A stretch of DNA of 9,816 nucleotides from Pseudomonadota bacterium. GTDB taxonomy: Bacteria > Bdellovibrionota_B > Oligoflexia > Oligoflexales > Bin106. The stretch is from contig JAPOQT010000117.1 in the NCBI GenBank assembly GCA_026710525.1, positions 1 to 9,816 of the forward strand. Reading direction: 5' to 3'. How positions within the stretch are numbered: the first letter of the stretch is position 1; each line of letters begins with the position of its first letter. This document shows, piece after piece, positions 1-7,070 of this stretch. The position numbers were made by a program, and so were the translations under genes. Below the pieces are notes generated by a model. It saw nothing but the letters and a program-made list of their open reading frames with translations, ran no database searches and was not told the DNA's origin.

Positions 1-2
1 AA

Positions 3-74
3 CTTCCGAAAGAGGCAGAAAAAATCTATAAAACCTTAGGCGTAAAATACTCAAAGAGACCTTACAAAATATAA
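3..74 (+). CDS. Possible C-terminal end of an unidentified protein (partial)
   Basis: The third plus-strand frame is open from the window edge and ends at a TAA, giving 23 codons that finish in ...KTLGVKYSKRPYKI. The lysine-rich, protein-like composition is the only reason to think this is the tail of a real gene whose body lies to the left. The other two plus frames stop sooner (TAA at 29-31, TAG at 37-39). I do not recognise the family. A basic tail of this sort would suit a transposase or nucleic-acid-binding protein, but that is a guess. A 9-bp A/T inverted repeat starts at the stop codon. Confidence 0.3.
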   Translation, partial: LPKEAEKIYKTLGVKYSKRPYKI

Positions 75-95
75 TTATTTTTACTCAAAAATAAT
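74..95. repeat. Perfect A/T inverted repeat (9-bp arms, 4-nt loop)
   Basis: ATTATTTTT at 74-82 and AAAAATAAT at 87-95 are exact reverse complements around ACTC. It begins on the last base of the stop codon of the partial plus-strand frame, so it may be a 3' hairpin. The stem is all A/T and lacks a good downstream U-run on the plus strand, so it is not a convincing terminator. Confidence 0.4.
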
Positions 96-129
96 CGACT
101 TGTAGTGTGTGTTTTTAAGAAGAGTGCGC

Positions 130-153
130 AAAAAAAGTTCTATTGTTTCAATA
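130..153 (-). terminator. Weak candidate terminator for the 450-aa exported protein gene
   Basis: On the minus strand a short hairpin (TATTG, loop AAA, CAATA; 141-153) is followed four bases later by seven Ts (130-136). It lies about 90 bp beyond the stop codon at 241. The 5-bp A/T-rich stem is weak. No better hairpin with a T-run was seen between it and the gene, apart from a loop-less palindrome AGGCGCCT at 190-197. Confidence 0.25.
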
Positions 154-240
154 TGTTACGTTTTGTTCTAAACTTGAAATGTCAAAGTTAGGCGCCTTGT
201 GAGTAGCAGAAGAGCCATAGGACAATAGGAGGTGAGGTTG

Positions 241-1593
241 TTATGGCTGAGCATGGTGTTCAAGGTTTTTTTGGTAGTTCATCAGTTTAGCCATAAGTTC
301 GCGAAATATCTCAGTAGTCATAGAATGACTTTTATTACTATCCAGCACAATACCAGAGCCAAGAGCTGCGCGCCCTTCATCTGATTGCAGGAATTTTTCG
401 AGGGCCTTGAGTTTTGGCAGTAAATGATATGTGAGATATGGCGTGATTGCGCCACGGGCGATTGAGTAATCTTGTAATTTTTTATCTAAATTATCTAGAG
501 CAATTCGTAAATCTTGCAGGTAAAGAGATGCTTGATGTGGTTTGAGAATGATCACAGGAAAATAAGGATTGACTTGAGGACTAGTGATTAAGAGTTTTTT
601 TTCTGCCGCGAGCAAATCGATGATGAGGTCACGAGCGATTTGCTTTCCGCCCATCACGTTGTCGCGGGCGAAAGCAATTCTCAGAATTTTCAGTAACTCA
701 GTGATAAAATAAGAGTGCTCCAGATGACTATGCTCGATGAGTCGCGAGGAAATAAGGAGATAGTTATCAATAAAATCGGTGTGACTTTTTAGTTCATGGT
801 GAAAGCCAGAAGATTGTTCGGGTGCTGGGAATATCTGGTTAGGGGTTAATCGTAACTCTTCAAGAAGCAGTTCTTGGGCAACAACATCGAGTTGAGCAAG
901 GGTTGAAATGAGTTCAACATGGTTTTGGTGCACAGATATTGCTGGGAGTGTTTGTCTGTGACTTTTAGTTAAATAACGAAGCACAAGACGGTACTGATAA
1001 AGGAGTTCTCTCTCGGTTAAGTGTGTGGAGAGTTCATCATACCAGGCTCGGAACAGATCATCTCGGTCTAACAGATCATGCAAATGGTATGAACGCTTAT
1101 TAGGGAGGGGAATCGGTAGCATATGATCCCCTGGTGGTAATGGATGGCTTGTCATATTTTCAGATAAAAGAGCTTCACTCAGTCGTTCATCATATTCACT
1201 CCCTGACTCTTCCTCAGATATTATTTTGAGGATAGCTTCGAGTAGGTTGATGTCGGTATTCAGAGGCAGTTGTTCTGCTAGTGACTTATGGTACAGCCAA
1301 ACCATAACAGCGCCGATCACTGGCAGCCAAAAGCTACGAGGGATATTAGCTAAGTAGGCTGTCACACTAAGACGACGGTAACCTGTTAAGCCGCTCAGCC
1401 CAGATATCCAAGCTAACTCCTGGGATGAATTTACGAGTATTTCTTGTTCTAAGATATCGGCTAATATTTGATCTGTGGCTTGACTTAATGAGTTGTTCGT
1501 AGGCGTTGCTAATGATGCCTCTATGAGCCAAAAGTCACTTGTCAGTGACAAGATAAGCAAAAGTGATAGCAGAATGTTTTTTGCTTGGACCAC
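241..1593 (-). CDS. Hypothetical exported protein, 450 aa, unknown family
   Basis: The function is not recognised. The frame opens with two GTG codons, at 1599 and 1593. The strong Shine-Dalgarno GGGAGGA (1600-1606) touches the first but stands 6 nt before the second, so GTG 1593 is chosen. Residues 1-29 form a signal peptide: a basic start, a long leucine-rich core, and a likely cut after EASLA. A second hydrophobic stretch at about 86-101 (SFWLPVIGAVMVWLY) could anchor the protein in the inner membrane. The remaining 350 residues are mostly helical and charged, with many His, Leu and Glu. There is an acidic patch at about 124-140 (SEEESGSEYDE) and a Pro-rich turn at about 150-165. There is no Cys lipobox and no catalytic motif that I can name. 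It has its own promoter and is monocistronic as far as can be seen. Coding is well supported; the role is unknown. Confidence 0.8.
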   Translation of the reverse strand: MVQAKNILLSLLLILSLTSDFWLIEASLATPTNNSLSQATDQILADILEQEILVNSSQELAWISGLSGLTGYRRLSVTAYLANIPRSFWLPVIGAVMVWLYHKSLAEQLPLNTDINLLEAILKIISEEESGSEYDERLSEALLSENMTSHPLPPGDHMLPIPLPNKRSYHLHDLLDRDDLFRAWYDELSTHLTERELLYQYRLVLRYLTKSHRQTLPAISVHQNHVELISTLAQLDVVAQELLLEELRLTPNQIFPAPEQSSGFHHELKSHTDFIDNYLLISSRLIEHSHLEHSYFITELLKILRIAFARDNVMGGKQIARDLIIDLLAAEKKLLITSPQVNPYFPVIILKPHQASLYLQDLRIALDNLDKKLQDYSIARGAITPYLTYHLLPKLKALEKFLQSDEGRAALGSGIVLDSNKSHSMTTEIFRELMAKLMNYQKNLEHHAQP

Positions 1594-1599
1594 TCTCAC

Positions 1600-1606
1600 T
1601 CCTCCC
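1600..1606 (-). promoter_or_regulatory. Strong ribosome binding site that sets a GTG start
   Basis: The minus strand reads GGGAGGA directly before GTGAGAGTG. It abuts the first GTG (1599), which is too close for initiation, and lies 6 nt from the second GTG (1593), which is optimal. It therefore decides the start of the 450-aa exported protein. Confidence 0.7.
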
Positions 1607-1649
1607 AGGATTTTGTGAGTCAGCCAGACGTACTATTAAGCACGTTGCT

Positions 1650-1678
1650 ATCATAAGTTTTTGTTGTGTTATTCTCAA
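1650..1678 (-). promoter_or_regulatory. Sigma70-type promoter of the 450-aa exported protein gene
   Basis: The minus strand carries TTGAGA (1673-1678, 5/6 match to TTGACA), exactly 17 bp of spacer, then TATGAT (1650-1655, 5/6 match to TATAAT). Transcription would start near 1643, giving a leader of about 50 nt to the GTG at 1593. This is the best promoter match in the window. Confidence 0.65.
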
Positions 1679-1875
1679 GCCGTATTTTCGAAATAGCGTC
1701 GTTTATTAGCATTGTGGTCCCAAAGACTAACCAGAATTATTTCTATCCTTGCCATATCAAAGTCTGATGATGACTTATGACCTTCGTTTATGAATAGTTC
1801 TGAAAGCTTTTCTTCTTCACTATCAGAATATTCACTCTTTCTAACTGAGATTTTTTTAAAGAAAATTATCATCAA
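1675..1875 (-). CDS. Doubtful small ORF, 66 codons
   Basis: The frame begins TTG-ATG (1875/1872) and ends at TGA 1675-1677, inside the -35 box of the promoter for the next gene. The product would be hydrophilic, with an acidic serine-rich stretch (SDSEEEKLSELF) and a basic C-terminus. No Shine-Dalgarno precedes either start and no family is recognised. The composition is protein-like, so it may be a small gene or the tail of a decayed one. Nothing else covers this stretch. Confidence 0.25.
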   Translation of the reverse strand: MMIIFFKKISVRKSEYSDSEEEKLSELFINEGHKSSSDFDMARIEIILVSLWDHNANKRRYFENTA

Positions 1876-2593
1876 AAAATGATCATCGATATAAATAAAG
1901 ACCTTCGTTATTTCTCAAGCGGATTTTCTCAGATGTGGTCAGGTGCTATCACACTTGAGTTAATGTAACATCAGGTTGTCACTAACACGTTTGATGTCAC
2001 CATTAATATAGGAAAAGTGGTCATGTGCAGCGTGGCAGAAAAGTGAGTCAAGTAAGGCTGAATAAAATTCGCGGGAAAATCATGTCAAACCCATATTTTC
2101 TTGATTTTCATAATGTCCCTGAACGCATGGCGATGAGTGTGGCGAGTCGGCAAAAACCATGTATTTAGATCCTCTCTTCATGGTGCATACAGTCAAAGGT
2201 GGTGAAGTCAGGAGTATTCATTATAGATCTTGATCACACATTGATCCTCATGTGTTAGATAGGATGCTGAGTTATTCAGCTAGGATTTATGATGAACAGG
2301 TAAGGAGAAGGGTGCCCTTACCCAAATCATCGAGGAAATGATAAGCTCTGAAAGCAAATAGCGAGAAACTCTGAACTGATCCTTGGCCAGTACTCATACC
2401 CTTGAACGTGTTACCTGTTTTACTTGGCATTGATCAGCGTAGGTGAGCTCCATGATGTTAACTTTCATAAACCTGGAAATTTTGATGTCATCCAGATAGA
2501 TCTAGCTGTCCCTCTTTTTAAGTAGCTATGAGAACAGTGACCATACACAAATAAGATATATGGTGAACTATTTTTTAAAGTAGCACTTTGTTT
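1876..2593. other. Gene-poor stretch of about 720 bp
   Basis: No frame on either strand is long enough for a confident gene. It contains short open segments in changing plus-strand frames (listed separately as possible decayed coding DNA) and a loose inverted repeat, ACATCA/TGATGT, near 1969-1998. No RNA gene fold, CRISPR repeat or insertion-sequence ends were recognised. Confidence 0.5.
2082..2525 (+). pseudogene. Possible decayed coding sequence with shifted frames
   Basis: Three protein-like open segments follow one another on the plus strand in different frames. The first is 2082-2168, MSNPYFLDFHNVPERMAMSV and onward. The second is 2159-2341, interrupted by a TGA at 2231-2233, with pieces such as MYLDPLFMVHTVKGGEV and then DPHVLDRMLSYSARIYDEQV. 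The third is 2409-2525, including ALISVGELHDVNFHKPGNFD, ending at TAG. Each reads like real protein rather than random codons, and together they would make a gene of about 150 codons broken by at least two frameshifts and some stops. No family is recognised and no parent gene is in the window. Coincidence is quite possible. Confidence 0.2.
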
Positions 2594-2625
2594 TAAAAGT
2601 GGCTAATGCTGATTTACATTAGCCA
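2594..2625 (-). terminator. Rho-independent terminator of the PBP1A/LpoA-like/lipoprotein operon
   Basis: TGGCTAATG (2600-2608) and CATTAGCCA (2617-2625) form a perfect 9-bp stem with an 8-nt loop. Read on the minus strand, the stem is followed by CTTTT (2595-2599, one base inside the stem). It lies about 75 bp downstream of the lipoprotein stop codon. The plus strand has no T-run after the stem, so it should act for leftward transcription only. An overlapping CACTTT/AAAGTG repeat (2584-2601) could form an alternative hairpin. Confidence 0.6.
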
Positions 2626-2700
2626 TCATAGAGACATTTCTGAGCCCTTTGATAACTATGATTATGACCATATTTTCCCAGTCAGACTGGCTACGTAACG

Positions 2701-3309
2701 TCACTTTTTAGGTAAGGTACTTAAAAATGCTAGTAGGCTACTGTCAAAGCTGGCTTTGTCAGATACAATAGAGGCGTACCCCGAATATTCTGATTTGAGA
2801 ATATCATCGGCTTGGCCAAGATAGCCATCGAGGAAATACTTAAAAGAACCTCCATCCACAGGCCAAAATTGTGTCTCAGAAAGCATGAAAATAATGCGTG
2901 CCTGGCCCTTGTCAGCATCAGGAACTCTGGCTAAGTTACTAGCAAATTGTTGGCCATAAGCTAGGGAGTTTTTTTGATCATAACCTTTGATCATAATCTT
3001 ACCCTCGCTATGCTTATTGATATTGACTTGATATTGGGAAAAATAAGACATGAGTGTCATATTAACACCACCAGTTCCCCAATTCACCCCATCAGCCCCC
3101 GATGTTTTAATGACTAAAGTGCCGTTATCATAAGCGATAGGCTTCTCTTCTTCCGGGCCAGTACTAATGCCCGAGACGTTCTTATTACATCCGAGGACGG
3201 TGATCAACAGCATGATGAAAATAGGAAACAAGAAGTGGCCACGCAAACATTTGTAAAGCATCATAATAAACCTTATTAACAGTAAAGCAGTTCGATCAAT
3301 GTGTGCCAT
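2701..3309 (-). CDS. Putative lipoprotein, 202 aa, unknown family
   Basis: The N-terminus has a hydrophobic core (FLFPIFIMLLITVLGC) ending in a lipobox-like VLGC. Cys41 would become the lipidated first residue, followed by NKN. The mature part of about 160 residues is polar and globular-looking. It includes Gly-rich SGADGVNWGTGGVNMTLM, a Lys/Gly strand segment (GKIMIKGYDQ) and a C-terminal ...LAFLSTLPKK. No known domain is recognised. Two starts compete: ATG 3309 with GAGGTG 6 nt upstream (chosen, stronger site), or ATG 3264 with AAGG 6 nt upstream, which gives a more typical 26-residue signal peptide (187 aa). Position -2 of the lipobox is Leu, which is not ideal. It lies 122 bp after the LpoA-like gene on the same strand and before the terminator, so it is probably the third gene of that operon. 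Confidence 0.7.
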   Translation of the reverse strand: MAHIDRTALLLIRFIMMLYKCLRGHFLFPIFIMLLITVLGCNKNVSGISTGPEEEKPIAYDNGTLVIKTSGADGVNWGTGGVNMTLMSYFSQYQVNINKHSEGKIMIKGYDQKNSLAYGQQFASNLARVPDADKGQARIIFMLSETQFWPVDGGSFKYFLDGYLGQADDILKSEYSGYASIVSDKASFDSSLLAFLSTLPKK

Positions 3310-3385
3310 AAAACACACCTCGTGACGACATATCGTCAATATTTATCTATTTCTCAAATTTTTAGCTATCACTATCACTCGAAAT

Positions 3386-3415
3386 AGGTAAATTTCTTAT
3401 ACAGGTAAAGGTAAA
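3386..3415. repeat. Three AGGTAAA copies upstream of the lipoprotein gene
   Basis: AGGTAAA occurs at 3386-3392, 3403-3409 and 3409-3415, in the 122-bp gap between the LpoA-like gene and the lipoprotein gene. On the minus strand a -10-like TATAAG sits among them (3396-3401), but no -35 lies at the right distance. It could be a regulatory site for the lipoprotein gene, or simple-sequence chance. Confidence 0.25.
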
Positions 3416-3431
3416 ACAAGAGCCCACCCAT

Positions 3432-4934
3432 TCATTCATGGGATTTGCTTCGAGTGGTAGCCACTTCTCGTAGATGTCCTTTAGAGAGCTGAAATAGATG
3501 GGTAGGCCAGCGTATTTCATGGGGACGATTTGTTGAGTCAGCTGACATTCTTTGACGAATGATTTTTCCCATATGATGACGACTAGCCCCTGGTAAAAAA
3601 GCAACCTTAAGGGCCATGTGTGTTGCTCGATAGCCAAGTAGTTGAAAATCCATGTTTGCCATCATGGAAGGGTCCACTAAATATTTCGACATATCCTCAT
3701 GGTAACCTTCCCGTTCAGTGAGATCCATCGCTTTCAATAGCTGGGAGTATTCCCCAATAAAATCAACAAAATAAGCACCTTCTAACAGGGGGTCCCAAGG
3801 TTTAATAATCTCTTGTGCTCGCCATAAATGGGTGCCAGCTAGTGGAATGGGCTTCGTGAGTCGAAGGTAGCGAAACAGTTTCACAAAGTGTCTCACAATC
3901 CTGGCGTTATCAGCTATTAATAGGACATCGTAATCAAATTTTGGTTCTAAAAATAACTCTTCTTCAGTGAGCTGCTGTTCCTCTGTATTTAAATCCTCCT
4001 GCTCTGTTGCTAGCTTGTGGTTCTCAAGAAGCTGTTGCCACTCATCTTGACGTTGGTGAGGTAATAGCTGCAGTATTTCTTTGCTGGTGGTTAACATGGA
4101 TTGATAATTTGGGTGGTAATGAATCGTTTTTGCTAAAGTCATCGGTTGTGACTCGGTGATTTCTAACAGATATTTCTCAATACTACCATCAGAATGCTTT
4201 GGCTCAAGTAACGCGATTCTCTTCACATTTTTTTGACTCCAAAAACTAACGAGTCCTTCGAGGAGAAATTTTTCTGAAGGTGAAAACACAAATGAGTATG
4301 GCGGGAGTTTTGAGATATTTTCTCTCGGTGTCATTAAAAACACTGGGACCGCAAACACCTTTGAAATCTGGTTTAAATAACGATGAGATCCTTCATCAAA
4401 ACCACCAATAATCACCGACACCCCCTTGTTATATAGGAGTTCCGTAATGTGCCGGATAAGTTTTTTTGGTTGAGGATCCGTGAGATAACGAATCACTAAA
4501 TGCTCTGATGGCGTGCATAGAGATGCTTCATGACAGGCGTTCTTAACTCCTTGAACAAATGATGCTCTGAGGGATTGATTATAGAGATATTCAGGTACTA
4601 GCACCCCGATTTTCTCATGGTGGCTTGCCCTCACTTGAGCAGCTAGTTTTAAATATAGTGCCGCTTTTTTTTTGTGTCGACAATTGACTTTCGCTGTCGC
4701 TAATTTAGCCCAACGCTTTTCATGGGCTGACTTTGCCTTGTCCGTGTAACGACTTAAATAACGCACTGTTTTAGCAAGGCTTTGTTTTACCTGCTCACAA
4801 GATGTTTGGATTTTGTCTTCTAACACAGCCTCATGTTTGGCTGATCTAGCCTGGGCAGTTCCCACCACTCCGTAAAGTGCTAAATACAGTATGCCACATA
4901 GGCAGACAGTTTTTTTTAAAAAATAATATTTCAC
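3432..4934 (-). CDS. Periplasmic LpoA-like protein (probable PBP activator, type I periplasmic-binding fold)
   Basis: This is a 500-aa exported protein that probably helps activate the PBP1A encoded just upstream. The start is GTG 4934, whose GTGA overlaps the TGA stop of the PBP gene, giving translational coupling. An ATG at 5030 would also keep the frame but would bury the signal peptide. Residues 1-29 are a signal peptide with a likely signal peptidase I site (GTAQA/RS) and no lipobox. A Lys/Ala helical segment (30-105) precedes a type I periplasmic-binding fold: KIGVLVPEY (108-116), KGVSVIIGGF (170-179), VPVFLMTPRENIS, FDYDVLLIADNARIVR (333-348), then PIPLAGTHLW and LEGAYFVDF. The last block matches the pattern of LpoA-type and branched-chain-amino-acid-type binding proteins. 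An acidic insert (about 309-328, rich in Glu and Gln) interrupts the domain. E. coli LpoA is lipidated, this one is not. A solute-binding role remains possible. Confidence 0.75.
   Translation of the reverse strand: MKYYFLKKTVCLCGILYLALYGVVGTAQARSAKHEAVLEDKIQTSCEQVKQSLAKTVRYLSRYTDKAKSAHEKRWAKLATAKVNCRHKKKAALYLKLAAQVRASHHEKIGVLVPEYLYNQSLRASFVQGVKNACHEASLCTPSEHLVIRYLTDPQPKKLIRHITELLYNKGVSVIIGGFDEGSHRYLNQISKVFAVPVFLMTPRENISKLPPYSFVFSPSEKFLLEGLVSFWSQKNVKRIALLEPKHSDGSIEKYLLEITESQPMTLAKTIHYHPNYQSMLTTSKEILQLLPHQRQDEWQQLLENHKLATEQEDLNTEEQQLTEEELFLEPKFDYDVLLIADNARIVRHFVKLFRYLRLTKPIPLAGTHLWRAQEIIKPWDPLLEGAYFVDFIGEYSQLLKAMDLTEREGYHEDMSKYLVDPSMMANMDFQLLGYRATHMALKVAFLPGASRHHMGKIIRQRMSADSTNRPHEIRWPTHLFQLSKGHLREVATTRSKSHE
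4931..4934 (-). other. GTGA stop/start overlap coupling PBP1A and the LpoA-like gene
   Basis: On the minus strand the bases GTGA contain the GTG start of the LpoA-like gene (4934-4932) and the TGA stop of the PBP gene (4933-4931). No clear Shine-Dalgarno precedes the GTG, which fits reinitiation by ribosomes finishing the PBP reading frame. Confidence 0.7.
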
Positions 4935-6952
4935 TGATAATGGCCAAATCCACGTAATAGTTTGCCAGGAGAATTTAATAATTTTAGAAACGACGGTCGT
5001 GATGGTGGTTGATGATGACTTAAGAACCAAGCTTCATAACCGTTCGTGGCAGCGTGACCATATCGGGCATCAATGGTGAAGCGCTTAACTCCTTCAGGCA
5101 CAGAAAAATTCGTGGTGCCAGCTACCTGAGAGAGAGATTCCATGGTCCTTTGCCAAATAGGAAGAGCTAGTGTTGCTCCAGCACCACGACCACTTAGGAG
5201 AGCTCTATGGGACTCTGGCCCCACCCAAACCACAGATAAATAATCTGAAGTAAAGCCACAAAACCAATTATCGATAGCATCATTCGAGGTTCCGGTTTTG
5301 CCAGCAGCGATACTAGCAAGGTGGGCTGAAGCGCGAGCTGTCCCATACTTTAAAACTGAGCTCATAGCCTTGACCATTAAAAAATTAATTTCCACTGGCA
5401 ATACTTTTTCGACTCGCTCTTCTAATGGCGGCGCTCGATATATTTCCTCGCCATCAGCATCAAGGATATGGGAAATCACTACGGGCTCAATACGTTTGCC
5501 TTGGTTAGCAAATGTCGAATAAAGTCGAATCATATCGAGTTGCGACACCTCACTTTGGCCGATTAGTGAGCCATACTCTTCTTTAATATGAGAACGAACA
5601 CCTAACTTCTGAGCGTGATCAATGACTCGATGTAAACCGAGTTTTTTACCCACCTCAATTGTGGTGACATTAATGGATGAAGTAAATGCGCGCAGCAGGG
5701 TGGTTTCGCTGATATACTCGCGCTGTGATGATCGAGGACGATAGGTGTCTGCGAGGGTAATAGGGGCTAAATAGAAGACGTCGGACCATTTATATCCTTG
5801 AGTGAGGGCATAAGAATAAATCACTGGCTTAAACACACTACCAGGTGCTCGACGTGCCTGGTAACTACGATTAAAATTACTCTTAGTGTAATCACGGCCA
5901 CCAATCATGGCCACAATAGATCCTTTAGCTAAGCTAACCACTGAGGCAGCCGCTTGAATCTCTTCATTATTCAGACCATTAAGTTTTTCGATTTTGGCAA
6001 ATTTCGGGGTCATATTCATAATTGATTCATGTAATAGACGAGACACATCCTGATCGAGATACGTGTAAATCTTGTATCCCTTATCCTTCAGGTCCGATAC
6101 GCCAAGAATCTTACCGGCTTCACGACTAGCGTAATCAATATAGTACATATAATGAGGCTCTTTGGTGTAACCACTGATATGTTGTTGGTAGCGAAGTGGT
6201 TTTTTACGATACTTTTGGTAAGTTTGTTGGGAGATCTTTCCTTGATTAACCATGGCTTTGAGTACAGCTATCTGTCTTTTGCGGGCAAGACTTTTATGTT
6301 TGAAAGGATTGTAGCGTGACGGTGCTTGAAATAGTCCGGCAATCAAGGCATGCTCATGGAGTTGGAGCATCTTCACTGACCTCGAGAAAAAGCGCAGTGC
6401 TGCACTAGCAACACCATATGAATTTTGTCCTAAAAAAATATGATTTAGATACATTTCAAGAATCTGTTGTTTAGTCAGTTTTTTTTCGAGCTTAATGGCG
6501 AGAATAATTTCTTTGATTTTTCGTATAATTTTTTTGTCACGGGTTAAAACGTGGTGTCTAACGAGTTGCTGAGTAATGGTAGAACCACCTTGTGACAGTT
6601 GTCTGGATTTTAAGTTGTGCCATGCTGCTCGTATAATGCCTTGTAAATCAATGCCATGATGTTGATAAAAGTTTTGATCTTCAATAGCCAACACAGCATG
6701 AATTAAGGTTTTTGGGATATCATCAATAGTCATGAAATGATGATAAGCCCGAAATGACTCAGTGAGAAGTTGGCCTTTTGAGTCATAAAATTTGGTGCTT
6801 TTCGGTTTTTTATATTGAATAATTTCCTCGATTTGCTTATCCCAAGGCTGCATTTGGTACCATGTGACAGCTTGCACAAGTAAGAAACCACCGCCGATGA
6901 GTAATACTCCTAATAAACAGAGTATGCTGGCAAATGCGACTCGTTTAATCAT
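4931..6952 (-). CDS. mrcA: Class A penicillin-binding protein, PBP1A type (glycosyltransferase/transpeptidase)
   Basis: This bifunctional inner-membrane enzyme polymerises lipid II into glycan strands and cross-links the stem peptides in the periplasm. Numbering is for the 673-aa form. A transmembrane helix lies at about 4-28. In the GT51 domain, EDQNFYQHHG (91-100) holds catalytic Glu91, GGSTITQQ is at 122-129, and the third motif RKIKE...EMYLN is at 144-170. In the transpeptidase domain, the active-site Ser372 lies in SVFK (372-375), SIN is at 426-428 and KTGT at 552-555. All catalytic motifs are intact. It is shorter than E. coli PBP1A (850 aa), with little between the two domains. Starts at ATG 6994, 6976 and 6952 are all in frame and none has a good Shine-Dalgarno. 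ATG 6952 is preferred because MIKR directly before the membrane helix resembles the family. It is the first gene of the leftward operon and is coupled to the LpoA-like gene. Confidence 0.95.
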   Translation of the reverse strand: MIKRVAFASILCLLGVLLIGGGFLLVQAVTWYQMQPWDKQIEEIIQYKKPKSTKFYDSKGQLLTESFRAYHHFMTIDDIPKTLIHAVLAIEDQNFYQHHGIDLQGIIRAAWHNLKSRQLSQGGSTITQQLVRHHVLTRDKKIIRKIKEIILAIKLEKKLTKQQILEMYLNHIFLGQNSYGVASAALRFFSRSVKMLQLHEHALIAGLFQAPSRYNPFKHKSLARKRQIAVLKAMVNQGKISQQTYQKYRKKPLRYQQHISGYTKEPHYMYYIDYASREAGKILGVSDLKDKGYKIYTYLDQDVSRLLHESIMNMTPKFAKIEKLNGLNNEEIQAAASVVSLAKGSIVAMIGGRDYTKSNFNRSYQARRAPGSVFKPVIYSYALTQGYKWSDVFYLAPITLADTYRPRSSQREYISETTLLRAFTSSINVTTIEVGKKLGLHRVIDHAQKLGVRSHIKEEYGSLIGQSEVSQLDMIRLYSTFANQGKRIEPVVISHILDADGEEIYRAPPLEERVEKVLPVEINFLMVKAMSSVLKYGTARASAHLASIAAGKTGTSNDAIDNWFCGFTSDYLSVVWVGPESHRALLSGRGAGATLALPIWQRTMESLSQVAGTTNFSVPEGVKRFTIDARYGHAATNGYEAWFLSHHQPPSRPSFLKLLNSPGKLLRGFGHYQ

Positions 6953-6954
6953 GG

Positions 6955-6964
6955 TTTTTTTTTT
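6955..6964 (-). repeat. Homopolymer A10 (coding strand) at the PBP start
   Basis: Ten Ts on the plus strand are ten As on the coding strand. They lie between the upstream candidate starts (6994, 6976) and ATG 6952. If translation began upstream, this tract would encode KKK and be open to slippage; a start at 6952 avoids it. Confidence 0.5.
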
Positions 6965-7037
6965 AGTTAAAAACATAAGATTTAGCAGTGTCATAATTTT
7001 TGAATAAACCCGAGATCACTTTCTCAGATTTCGGCAT

Positions 7038-7070
7038 AATTGCCCTGATCTTAACAGGTTGAATTGCCCT
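7038..7070. promoter_or_regulatory. Candidate operator: AATTGCCCT direct repeat flanking TTAACAGGTT
   Basis: AATTGCCCT occurs at 7038-7046 and 7062-7070, 24 bp apart start to start, on either side of TTAACAGGTT (7051-7060). The block overlaps the proposed -10 box and spacer of the PBP promoter, where a repressor site would be expected. TTAACAGGTT recurs at 7147-7156, and its near reverse complement ACCTGTTA at 7247-7254. A further exact inverted copy inside the 450-aa gene (1380-1389) warns that chance copies occur. Confidence 0.35.

Noticed and set aside
2214..2258. HAD-like motif VFIIDLDHTLI in a short plus-strand frame
   Set aside because: Matches the HAD motif I pattern, but the frame closes a few codons later and no other HAD motif follows in any frame; probably coincidence or part of the decayed stretch.
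2678..2690. Palindrome CCAGTCAGACTGG just past the lipoprotein stop
   Set aside because: Short stem with no T-run on either strand; the terminator at 2594-2625 is far better.
2730..2918. 62-codon minus-strand open frame
   Set aside because: Fully inside the lipoprotein gene in another frame, with no independent support.
3427..3442. Small hairpin CCCAT/ATGGG over the stop codon of the LpoA-like gene
   Set aside because: Five-base-pair stem without a T-run, so not a terminator; chance is likely.
3362..3637. 91-codon minus-strand open frame
   Set aside because: Mostly lies inside the LpoA-like gene in another frame, has no Shine-Dalgarno or recognisable domain; treated as a shadow.
5298..5522. 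74-codon plus-strand open frame
   Set aside because: Antisense to the PBP transpeptidase domain, which is conserved and clearly coding.
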